This document shows, one piece after another, positions 25,968 to 33,438 of a DNA stretch of 64,000 nt. The stretch is from Chitinophagaceae bacterium (GTDB lineage: Bacteria > Bacteroidota > Bacteroidia > Chitinophagales > Chitinophagaceae). The stretch covers positions 1,984,001 to 2,048,000 of the forward strand of contig JADJLJ010000001.1 in the NCBI GenBank assembly GCA_016710165.1. Reading direction: 5' to 3'. A model generated the notes under the pieces. The model was not told the DNA's origin, did not search any database, and worked only from the letters and a program-made list of their open reading frames with translations. Position 1 is the first letter of the stretch, and every line of letters begins with the position of its first letter. The position numbers and the translations under genes are program-made.

Positions 25968-26360
25968 TTGAACGCATTAAATACCCGTAAAAAGAGCAGC
26001 ATAGTACGATTAACGAGAAACAGTAAGATCTTCAAAACAATCATTCATGCCATCGAGGAGAAAAAAGGTGAAAAGATCGTAAGCCTCGACCTCCGTAAAA
26101 TACCCGAAGCCGTGGCCGATTTTTTTATAATTTGCCAGGCTGGCAATACTACCCAGCTGAAAGCCATTGCAGATTTTATTGAAACAGATCTGAAAGAAAA
26201 ATGCGGGGAAGTGGCCTATAAACACGAGGGCAGGCAGGCACAACAATGGATCCTGATCGACTACGTGAATATCGTTGTTCATGTAATGATGCCTGAACCA
26301 AGAAAATTTTACCAGCTGGAGGAAATGTGGAGCGATGCCCCCATGATGGAACATAAATAA
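25968..26360 (+). CDS. rsfS: Ribosome silencing factor RsfS
   Basis: A YbeB/Iojap/RsfS protein of about 130 residues that binds ribosomal protein uL14 and blocks subunit joining in starvation. The conserved core is IIHAIEEKKGEKIVSLDLRKIPEAVADFFIICQAGNTTQLKAIADFI, then YKHEGRQAQQWILIDYVNIVVHVM and the FYQLEEMWSDAP tail. No ATG is in frame before the core; TTG 25968 (LNALNTRKKSSIVRL) best matches the family N terminus, with TTG 25959 as the alternative. Longer forms to 25680 read through the birA promoter region and are unlikely. A -7 box TACTTTTG lies at 25843-25850. ftsH follows after 79 bp. Confidence 0.85.
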   Translation: MNALNTRKKSSIVRLTRNSKIFKTIIHAIEEKKGEKIVSLDLRKIPEAVADFFIICQAGNTTQLKAIADFIETDLKEKCGEVAYKHEGRQAQQWILIDYVNIVVHVMMPEPRKFYQLEEMWSDAPMMEHK

Positions 26361-26439
26361 TTACACGATTTAAAATAACAATCTGATACGTCCGTCTGTT
26401 ATATAAAGCCTGAAGTAACAGAACCAGTAAGTACCCAAA

Positions 26440-28530
26440 ATGGCAAAAAACAATATGAGTCAAGACAATAACAGAAAATACAATCCGGATAATATTCCTC
26501 CGAAAGGAGATGACCCCCAGAAGCGGAAACCCCGGTTCAATATCTACTGGGTATACGGGATCATCTTCCTGTCCATTGTGGGCTGGAACCTGTACCGGGG
26601 CGTAACCAATGCCGGCATTGAGACAGACCAGCAGAAATTTTATGCGATGGTGCTGCAGGGCGATGTAACCAGGATCAAAACGATCCGCAATAAGAAGATT
26701 GTACGGGTATTCATCAATAGCGACAGCTTAAAAACAAAATCCGGCTTATACAGGCAGTTACTGAACACCAAACCGGAAGAAAAAAATTATGAAACGGCTG
26801 TGAATATCAAGGCCGATCAGCCGCAGCTTTATTTCAGCATCATTGATGACAAGACCTTTGCCGATCAAATGGGTGAATTCTATAAAAAGAACCCCGGCTT
26901 AAAAGAGATCGCCGACAGCCCTGCTGATGAAGACCAATGGCTCGGCCAGCTGATAACCACCTTACTTCCGCTCCTGTTAATAGCCTTACTCTTCATCATG
27001 ATGATGCGTAAGGTGGGTGGGCCCGGTGGCGGCGGTGGACCCGGTGGTATATTCAGTATCGGGAAATCAAAAGCAACCTTGTTTGAAAAAGGCACCCGGG
27101 TTAATATAAACTTTGGTGATGTGGCCGGCCTTGATGAAGCAAAGGTGGAAGTGATGGAGATCGTTGACTTCTTAAAGAATCCAAAGAAATATACAGCCCT
27201 TGGCGGTAAAATTCCAAAGGGTGCATTACTGGTAGGCCCTCCGGGCACCGGTAAAACATTGTTGGCAAAAGCGGTTGCCGGGGAAGCACAGGTTCCTTTC
27301 TTCAGCCTGAGCGGAAGTGATTTTGTGGAAATGTTCGTAGGCGTTGGCGCCAGCCGTGTCCGTGACCTGTTCAAACAGGCCAGGGAAAAAGCGCCTTGTA
27401 TAATCTTTATTGATGAAATTGACGCCATAGGAAGGGCCAGGGGAAAGAACATGATGATGAGCAACGATGAAAGAGAAAATACCCTCAACCAGCTGCTGGT
27501 GGAAATGGATGGTTTTGGAACCGATCTCGGCATCATTATCCTTGCAGCCACCAACAGGCCAGATGTATTGGACAGCGCCCTGTTGCGCCCGGGCCGTTTC
27601 GACAGGCAGATCTCTATTGACCGTCCCGATCTGGTTGGCCGTGAAGCTATTTTTAAAGTTCACCTGATGCCAATTAAAGTTTCGCAAACGCTGGATGTTC
27701 ATAAACTCGCTGAACAAACACCCGGTTTTGCCGGAGCAGATATTGCCAACGTTTGTAACGAAGCAGCCCTCATCGCAGCCCGTAAGGGAAAAGATGCAGT
27801 GGACATGAGTGATTTCCAGGATGCCATTGACCGTGTGATCGGCGGATTGGAAAAAAAGAATAAGATCATTTCTCCCGAAGAAAAAGAGATCATCGCCTAC
27901 CATGAAGCCGGCCATGCTATCTGCGGCTGGTACCTGGAGCATGCTTACCCTTTATTGAAAGTTACCGTAGTACCAAGGGGAACAGCTGCATTGGGTTATG
28001 CCCAATACACACCGAAGGAACAATATCTCTATAATACCGACCAGTTGATGGACCAGATATGTATGACCCTGGGCGGAAGGGCCAGTGAAGACATCTTCTT
28101 TGGAAAGATAAGCACCGGCGCCAGCAACGACCTGCAGCAGATCACCAAGATCGCTTACAGCATGATCACCGTATATGGCATGAATGATAAAGTGGGTAAC
28201 ATCAGTTATTACGATCCCAACCAGGAGAATGTGTTCACCAAACCATTCAGTGAAGAAACCGGCAAGATGATCGATGAAGAAGTACGTAAACTGATCGATA
28301 ATGCGTACCAGATAACCAAGAGGCTGCTGATCGAAAAAAAGGGTGACGTAGAGAAACTGGCAAAGGAATTATTAAAGAAAGAGGTCTTGTTCAAGAGTGA
28401 TGTGGAAGCATTGATCGGGAAACGCCCCTTTGAAGAAAAGAAGGCATTGGATATAGACGAGGCGGATGCGGTGAATGAAGAACCGAAGACAGCAATGCCC
28501 GATGAATTAAAGTCCCCACCGGCTATTTAA
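26440..28530 (+). CDS. ftsH: ATP-dependent zinc metalloprotease FtsH
   Basis: A membrane-anchored AAA+ protease of 696 residues that degrades misfolded membrane proteins. Two transmembrane helices (about residues 34-50 and 168-188) flank a periplasmic domain. The AAA domain has Walker A GPPGTGKT (near residue 265), Walker B FIDEIDAIGRARG and the SRH region ATNRPDVLDSALLRPGRFDRQ. The M41 zinc motif HEAGH is near residue 488. The C-terminal tail is acidic. It is followed after 8 bp by lutC and appears to lead a run of co-directional genes to 31187. Confidence 0.98.
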   Translation: MAKNNMSQDNNRKYNPDNIPPKGDDPQKRKPRFNIYWVYGIIFLSIVGWNLYRGVTNAGIETDQQKFYAMVLQGDVTRIKTIRNKKIVRVFINSDSLKTKSGLYRQLLNTKPEEKNYETAVNIKADQPQLYFSIIDDKTFADQMGEFYKKNPGLKEIADSPADEDQWLGQLITTLLPLLLIALLFIMMMRKVGGPGGGGGPGGIFSIGKSKATLFEKGTRVNINFGDVAGLDEAKVEVMEIVDFLKNPKKYTALGGKIPKGALLVGPPGTGKTLLAKAVAGEAQVPFFSLSGSDFVEMFVGVGASRVRDLFKQAREKAPCIIFIDEIDAIGRARGKNMMMSNDERENTLNQLLVEMDGFGTDLGIIILAATNRPDVLDSALLRPGRFDRQISIDRPDLVGREAIFKVHLMPIKVSQTLDVHKLAEQTPGFAGADIANVCNEAALIAARKGKDAVDMSDFQDAIDRVIGGLEKKNKIISPEEKEIIAYHEAGHAICGWYLEHAYPLLKVTVVPRGTAALGYAQYTPKEQYLYNTDQLMDQICMTLGGRASEDIFFGKISTGASNDLQQITKIAYSMITVYGMNDKVGNISYYDPNQENVFTKPFSEETGKMIDEEVRKLIDNAYQITKRLLIEKKGDVEKLAKELLKKEVLFKSDVEALIGKRPFEEKKALDIDEADAVNEEPKTAMPDELKSPPAI

Positions 28531-28538
28531 TCATTTCT

Positions 28539-29153
28539 ATGGCGGTAACTCCTGCAAAAGAAAATATTTTAAAACGCATCAGGCAGGCACTGAGTAACCC
28601 GGTGCCTTTGCCTTTTCCGCAAAGCGAGGGTACCAATTCTGTTTTCTTACCGGCCGCCGATGACCTGGAAGTTCTGTTTGCACAGGAGTTCACCAACCTG
28701 CAGGGTAAGTTTGCGTTTTGCGTTAATGAAGAGGATATGCTTAAACAGGTTCAGCAACTGATCGCGGCAAAAGAATGGACAAAAATTTACTGCAATACCG
28801 GCAAATGGAAAGACCCCTTCAGTAATACCATCAACCTGGCAGGATGCGATGCTTCCATCACCGGTTGCGAATACCTGGTAGCCCGTACCGGAACCATCGT
28901 AATGAGCGCTGCCCAGCAAAGCGGAAGAACCGTTAGTGTGTATGCCCCCGTTCATATCTGTATCGCTTATACCAGCCAGCTTGTTTACGATGTTAAAGAT
29001 GCCCTGCAGTTCATAAAAGAAAAATATGCCGGCAATATTCCCTCGCTGATAACTTTTGCTACCGGTCCCAGCCGCACCGCCGACATTGAAAAGACCCTGG
29101 TAACAGGTGTACACGGCCCCAAAGAAGTTTACTGCTTCCTCGTAGAAGCATAA
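28539..29153 (+). CDS. lutC: LutC-like LUD-domain protein
   Basis: A 204-residue protein of the LUD family (LutC/YkgG). Family signatures are AKENILKRIRQAL at the N terminus, ITGCEYLVARTGTIVMSAAQQSGRTVSVYAPVHICIAYTSQLVYDV in the middle and the C-terminal ITFATGPSRTADIEKTLVTGVHGPKEVYCFLVE. LutC is a subunit of the L-lactate-oxidising LutABC complex; its usual partner LutB is at 9006, about 18 kb away. It sits between ftsH and a cyclotransferase gene, so its expression may be tied to housekeeping genes. Confidence 0.85.
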   Translation: MAVTPAKENILKRIRQALSNPVPLPFPQSEGTNSVFLPAADDLEVLFAQEFTNLQGKFAFCVNEEDMLKQVQQLIAAKEWTKIYCNTGKWKDPFSNTINLAGCDASITGCEYLVARTGTIVMSAAQQSGRTVSVYAPVHICIAYTSQLVYDVKDALQFIKEKYAGNIPSLITFATGPSRTADIEKTLVTGVHGPKEVYCFLVEA

Positions 29154-29183
29154 TTGCATTTTTACAAGTATCTTTATTGCAAG

Positions 29184-29612
29184 ATGAGTACAGAGATTTA
29201 TAACCTGTTTGTATACGGATCGCTGCGCAGCGGATTCCGCAATCCCGTTTACCAGTACCTCACAAAATATTTTCATTTACTGGGTGAGGCGGTGGTAAAA
29301 GGCAAGCTTTACGACATGGGCGAATTTCCCGTGGCCCGGTCAACCAATGATGAAAAATTCATCTCCGGGGAATTATATACAATAAATGACCCCCGTGAAT
29401 TCTCCTGGGCCATTGGCCAACTGGACGATTACGAAGGATTGAATGCCGAAGAAGGGGAAACGCCTCCTTACAAGCGGGAAGAAGTGATCGCATACCAGGA
29501 TGGCCGGCCGGTTACCGCCTGGATATACTGGTTCAATGGCAATGTGGATGGCAAACCGGAAATAGAGTCCGGAGATCTGCTGCAATACCTGCAGCAGAAA
29601 AACAAACCCTGA
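29184..29612 (+). CDS. Gamma-glutamylcyclotransferase/AIG2-like protein
   Basis: A 142-residue protein with the GGCT-like fold. The substrate-binding signature LFVYGSLRSG is at residues 8-17 and the catalytic-type acidic residue is in QLDDYEGL. Family members act on gamma-glutamyl peptides or amines. ATG 29184 gives MSTEIYNLFVYGSL; a longer ORF to 29154 would overlap lutC's stop. Its stop is 5 bp from the next gene's ATG. Confidence 0.85.
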   Translation: MSTEIYNLFVYGSLRSGFRNPVYQYLTKYFHLLGEAVVKGKLYDMGEFPVARSTNDEKFISGELYTINDPREFSWAIGQLDDYEGLNAEEGETPPYKREEVIAYQDGRPVTAWIYWFNGNVDGKPEIESGDLLQYLQQKNKP

Positions 29613-29616
29613 AATC

Positions 29617-30375
29617 ATGGAAGCCAGCGGCAATAAAAAGATCTACTTCCTTTCCGATTTTCACCTGGGGGCGCCCGATGCTGCAGCCAGTTTACTCCGG
29701 GAGAAAAAGATCATCCGGTTCCTGGATGAGGTAAAATCAACCGCTGCTGAAATTTTCATTGTGGGCGACCTCTTTGATTTCTGGTACGAGTACAAAAAAG
29801 TGGTTCCCAAAGGATATGTACGCATTCTGGGCAAGCTTGCCGAATTAACCGATGCCGGCATACCCGTTCATTTTTTTGTAGGCAACCACGACATGTGGAT
29901 GAAAGACTATTTCCAGGAAGAACTGAACATACCCGTATATTTTGAACCCGTTGCTTTTGAATTCAACCGGAAAAAATTTTTAGTAGGCCACGGCGATGGC
30001 CTGGGGCCCGGCGATCACGGCTATAAGTTCATAAAAAAGATATTCCGCAACAAGGCCTGCAACTGGCTCTTTGGGATGCTGCCCCCCTTTATCGGCATGG
30101 GTATTGCAAACTATTTCAGTAAAAGGAGCAGGGCGCAAACGGGGCAAAGCAACGAGGTCTTTTTGGGAGAAGACAGGGAATGGCTGATCGCTTATTGCAA
30201 GGATGTTTTAAAAAAGGATCATTATGATTATTTCGTTTTCGGCCACCGGCACCTGCCCATTGATTTTGCGCTGAATGCCGGGAGCCGGTATATCAACCTC
30301 GGCGACTGGATAAAATATTTCAGCTATGGGGTTTTTGATGGCGAAAATTTAGAACTTAAGTACTACAACAAATGA
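29617..30375 (+). CDS. lpxH: LpxH-like UDP-2,3-diacylglucosamine diphosphatase
   Basis: A 252-residue calcineurin-like metallophosphoesterase. All metal-binding motifs are present: FLSDFHLG, VGDLFDFWYE, FVGNHDMWM, VGHGDGLGPGD and FGHRHLPI. In Bacteroidota this type of protein is taken as the enzyme that hydrolyses UDP-2,3-diacylglucosamine to lipid X in lipid A synthesis. ATG 29617 lies 5 bp after the cyclotransferase stop, and its own stop overlaps the next gene's ATG by four bases, so it is in an operon. Confidence 0.85.
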   Translation: MEASGNKKIYFLSDFHLGAPDAAASLLREKKIIRFLDEVKSTAAEIFIVGDLFDFWYEYKKVVPKGYVRILGKLAELTDAGIPVHFFVGNHDMWMKDYFQEELNIPVYFEPVAFEFNRKKFLVGHGDGLGPGDHGYKFIKKIFRNKACNWLFGMLPPFIGMGIANYFSKRSRAQTGQSNEVFLGEDREWLIAYCKDVLKKDHYDYFVFGHRHLPIDFALNAGSRYINLGDWIKYFSYGVFDGENLELKYYNK

Positions 30376-31187
30376 AAAGATCGGGTATTATAGTTTTTTT
30401 TCTGTGCTTCTGTGTTTCTGTGGCAGTCCATGCGCAAAGCGACTCCGCCTTTAAATTCCTTAAGAACATCAAAGGGAATTATTCTTACTTCAATGTTGAT
30501 AACCTGGATAATATCTACCTCATCACCGGCAATAACCGGCTTAAAAAGATCAATGCAAACGGCGATTCGGTGGCTGTTTTCAATGACGTGAAGCGGTATG
30601 GCAATCCGTACTCCATTGACGTGACCAATCCCCTCAAGGTTTTGCTTTACTACAGGAATTTTTCGACCATCGTAACACTCGACCGTTTACTGGCCATCCG
30701 TAATACCATCAACCTGCGGACACAGAATATTTTTTTAGTGAACAGCATTACCCTTGCCTACGACAACAACATCTGGCTTTTTGATGAAGAGGATTTTAAA
30801 CTGAAAAAAATTGATGAACAGGGCAAGCTGATGCAGGAAACCACGGGCTGGAGGCTTTTGTTTGATACCGTGCCCTCTCCCGTAAAGATCGTTGACCGGG
30901 ATAATTTTGTTTACCTCTACGATCCGGAGAAAGGATTTTACATTTTTGATTACTACGGTGCATTCAAGAACCGGTTGCCTTTTTTGCAGTGGAGCAACGT
31001 GGAAGTGTCGGGCAAGACCATGTATGGCTTCAGCGATGGTAAACTGTACAGCTATGAACTGAGTTCCCTACAGTTAAAAGAATACAAACTTCCCGCCTTC
31101 TTTGGAGAGTACCTTGCCATCAAAGCGATGAACCGCAAAATTTACCTGTTAAAAAATGAAGGGATCGATGTGTATGAGATCCGGTAG
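30372..31187 (+). CDS. Exported protein of unknown function, possibly beta-propeller
   Basis: A 271-residue protein with a signal peptide ending VHAQ (about residue 22). It has short repeats such as NVDNLDNIYLITGNNRLKKINANGDSV, NNIWLFDEEDFKLKKIDEQGKLM and NFVYLYDPEKGFYIFDYYGAF, which resemble the blades of a six-bladed beta-propeller. I do not recognise a specific family. The start overlaps the LpxH-like stop (ATGA), so it is translationally coupled to it. Its role may be in the envelope, from its neighbour and signal. Confidence 0.6.
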   Translation: MKRSGIIVFFLCFCVSVAVHAQSDSAFKFLKNIKGNYSYFNVDNLDNIYLITGNNRLKKINANGDSVAVFNDVKRYGNPYSIDVTNPLKVLLYYRNFSTIVTLDRLLAIRNTINLRTQNIFLVNSITLAYDNNIWLFDEEDFKLKKIDEQGKLMQETTGWRLLFDTVPSPVKIVDRDNFVYLYDPEKGFYIFDYYGAFKNRLPFLQWSNVEVSGKTMYGFSDGKLYSYELSSLQLKEYKLPAFFGEYLAIKAMNRKIYLLKNEGIDVYEIR

Positions 31188-31194
31188 ATGAAAT

Positions 31195-31710
31195 TTATTG
31201 GTTCAGGATATCCACCAGCTCCTTATCCCACTTACCTGTTTTTCCATACTCCACCACGCGGCCGATCTCTTTTCCTTCTTTCATGACAATGATGGTGGGA
31301 ACCAATGTTACATTAAATGCGCTGGCAATATTGCCCAGCGATCTTTTTGCCCGGTTCACTCCAAAAAGAGTAACGGCATCATCCGGTATGCCGCTCTTCT
31401 CCTGTATCTTAAAGAATTTGGGCAGAACAAACTGCGTGTCCTCACACCAGGTGCCGCCAAAAACCACAAACTGCACCTTGCCCTTTGCCCTTTCAAAAGC
31501 ATTCAGCGTGGCGGTATCGGGACTGTAATAGCTCTGGCTCTGGTTATACCATTTATATGCCGTATCGTTCTGGATAAGGTATTTATTTACGATGCCCCGC
31601 AGTACTTTGATCTCGGGATGTTTTTCATCCGGGCTTATTTCATATTGTGCCTGGCTGTATCCATTCAATGCAAACAGGATGAATAATGATATCGTTGCTG
31701 AAAATCTCAT
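31195..31710 (-). CDS. Thioredoxin-fold exported protein with single active-site cysteine
   Basis: A 171-residue protein with a signal peptide (about residues 1-20, ending SQAQ). The thioredoxin core is FVVFGGTWCEDTQFVLPKFF, and the cis-Pro loop is VTLVPTIIVMKEGKEIGRVVEYG. The active site is WCEDT rather than WCxxC, so the resolving cysteine is missing. Such proteins may act in disulfide isomerisation or bind other thiols. It converges with the propeller protein gene, the two ends being 8 bp apart. Confidence 0.8.
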   Translation of the reverse strand: MRFSATISLFILFALNGYSQAQYEISPDEKHPEIKVLRGIVNKYLIQNDTAYKWYNQSQSYYSPDTATLNAFERAKGKVQFVVFGGTWCEDTQFVLPKFFKIQEKSGIPDDAVTLFGVNRAKRSLGNIASAFNVTLVPTIIVMKEGKEIGRVVEYGKTGKWDKELVDILNQ

Positions 31711-31780
31711 GGGAAAAAATTAAGTACACTAAAGTACTGTTGAATGCTGCCTGGCAAAAATCAATTTTGTTAAGGGCTGG

Positions 31781-32299
31781 TTATAAGTCTGCCTTCAGTT
31801 CATTTAAAAAACCTTTCAGTTTCTTAAGGGATTCTATTAACCGGAATTTTTCTTCGGCCTGCTTGTTCTGACTGAGAAACTCCCGGGCGCCTTCCATGGT
31901 ATATTTACGCTCCCGCAGCAGGTGATAGATCAGCTTCAGGTTCTTAATGTCTTCCGGGCGGAAAAGCCGGTCGCCCTTGCCGTTCTTACGGGGCTTTAAA
32001 ATATCAAATTCATTTTCCCACAACCGTATCAGCGACTGGTTCACTTTGAACATCCCGGCCACGGTTCCAATGGAATAATAACTTTTTTGAAAAAGGATCT
32101 CATCTTCCGGTATCTCGATGAGGTCAATACCGGTATCCATCTCCTTCAGCCGCATGCGTCCCCGGGTTTGTTTTTTATTATCTGTTGCCTTTACCGTAAT
32201 TTTCTGGGGAGACGGTTTTTCAATAGCAACCGCTTTAACGGCCGGCTTTTCGGCAGCCGGCGCTTCATCAAAAGCGAATGATATCTGGTTAAGTGGCAT
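31781..32299 (-). CDS. MerR family transcriptional regulator
   Basis: A 172-residue DNA-binding protein. The winged helix-turn-helix lies at about residues 75-145: YSIGTVAGMFKVNQSLIRLWENEFDILKPRKNGKGDRLFRPEDIKNLKLIYHLLRE. The N-terminal ~70 residues are basic and Ala-rich without a known domain. The C-terminal effector domain is short, with no cysteines for metal binding, so the signal is unknown. It follows the M23 peptidase gene by 8 bp on the same strand and is probably co-transcribed with it. Confidence 0.85.
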   Translation of the reverse strand: MPLNQISFAFDEAPAAEKPAVKAVAIEKPSPQKITVKATDNKKQTRGRMRLKEMDTGIDLIEIPEDEILFQKSYYSIGTVAGMFKVNQSLIRLWENEFDILKPRKNGKGDRLFRPEDIKNLKLIYHLLRERKYTMEGAREFLSQNKQAEEKFRLIESLKKLKGFLNELKADL

Positions 32300-32307
32300 A
32301 ATTAAAA

Positions 32308-33279
32308 TTAATCAAAACTTTTGGCACTTCCTGTAGCCGCTATTTTTAATACCTGGGCGTACTGTTCGGCATTCAGGTCATTAAAGAAGAAATAAACCGG
32401 GTCAACCGCATTGCCATTGATATGTACCTCATAATGGCAATGCGGCCCCGTACTGGCGCCGGTACTGCCCACCCAGCCGATCACTTCACCCCGTTTTACC
32501 CGCTGGCCCCGCCTGGCCTTGATACGCACCATGTGCAGGTACTCGGTCTCGTACCCATAACCATGATTGATGATCACATGGTTTCCCGTGCCGGTACCGT
32601 ATTCAGCCGTGGTAACAACCCCATCGCCGGTAGCATAGATCGGGGTACCCTGGGGGGCTGTAAAATCAAGGCCGCTGTGCATTTTGGCGATCCCGTAAAT
32701 AGGATGGATACGCATGCCAAAACCGCTGGCGATCCGGTTAAGTTCCTGGTTGCTCACCGGCTGAATAGCCGGGATACAGGCTAATTTACTTTCCTGGTTG
32801 TTGATGAGCTTTTCAATGGCATTATAGCTCTCAAACTGGAAAGCCGCCCTTGCCGATATGTTGTTGAGTGTTTTGGCGATCTCCGTGGCGAGGTCATCGT
32901 CCTGTATCAGGTTCACTTTGGCGATCTCTTTTTTCTTCTCGATCAGTTTTGTCCGGGCACTGTCGGTTAACGGGTTGGCCTCAAAAATGGAGCGGTAAAC
33001 CTGGTTATCCCTTTTCTCCAGTTCGGCCATTTGTTGCTGGAGCAGTTTTGCTTTTTCTGCCAGTGCATTGTAATTGTCCCGTACCATTTCGTATTTCAGC
33101 CGGGCCTCCTTATCGGCAGCTTTGGGGAAGAATTTTGTATATGCCGAGATGATAAGCACCGAAGTGACCAGCGCAGCAGAGATAAAACCAAATGCCCGTA
33201 ACAACTTCACCCGGAACGGGGTCACCAGCTTCTCGTAGCGGAGCGTATGGGTATTATAATAATATTTTATTTTTTTCAT
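32308..33279 (-). CDS. M23 family peptidase with coiled coil
   Basis: A 323-residue protein. One N-terminal membrane helix (about residues 30-50) is followed by a coiled coil (about 60-110, NALAEKAKLLQQQMAELEKR) and the LytM domain: HPIYGIAKMHSGLDF, GNHVIINHGYGYETEYLHM and GPHCHYEVHINGNAVDP. Zinc ligands are H of MHSGLD, its D, and HxH. The layout matches Bacteroidota M23 proteins related to EnvC/NlpD, probably in cell separation. Start ATG at 33279 is divergent from alaS. Confidence 0.9.
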   Translation of the reverse strand: MKKIKYYYNTHTLRYEKLVTPFRVKLLRAFGFISAALVTSVLIISAYTKFFPKAADKEARLKYEMVRDNYNALAEKAKLLQQQMAELEKRDNQVYRSIFEANPLTDSARTKLIEKKKEIAKVNLIQDDDLATEIAKTLNNISARAAFQFESYNAIEKLINNQESKLACIPAIQPVSNQELNRIASGFGMRIHPIYGIAKMHSGLDFTAPQGTPIYATGDGVVTTAEYGTGTGNHVIINHGYGYETEYLHMVRIKARRGQRVKRGEVIGWVGSTGASTGPHCHYEVHINGNAVDPVYFFFNDLNAEQYAQVLKIAATGSAKSFD

Positions 33280-33336
33280 GCCAAGCCTTTAACGAGGATA
33301 TTGTTTTGAACGTCACCCGACCTCAAGGCCTTTCCC

Positions 33337-33366
33337 TTGCTGCTTGAGGCTGATTTATTACCTTTG
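33337..33366 (+). promoter_or_regulatory. Promoter of alaS, full Bacteroidota consensus
   Basis: TTG at 33337-33339, a 19-nt spacer, then TACCTTTG at 33359-33366 gives the exact TTG-N19-TAnnTTTG arrangement known for Bacteroidota housekeeping promoters. It lies 73 nt before the alaS ATG. Confidence 0.7.
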
Positions 33367-33438
33367 CCCACGCCGAACAAAAGTTTACAAATATAGCTTC
33401 ATAAATCGCAAAAATCAACCCATATAAACAATTGGCAT

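Noticed and set aside
32308..32340. TTGGCAC sequence near 32319 as a second sigma-54 promoter
   Set aside because: The downstream TTGC half is missing at the required spacing
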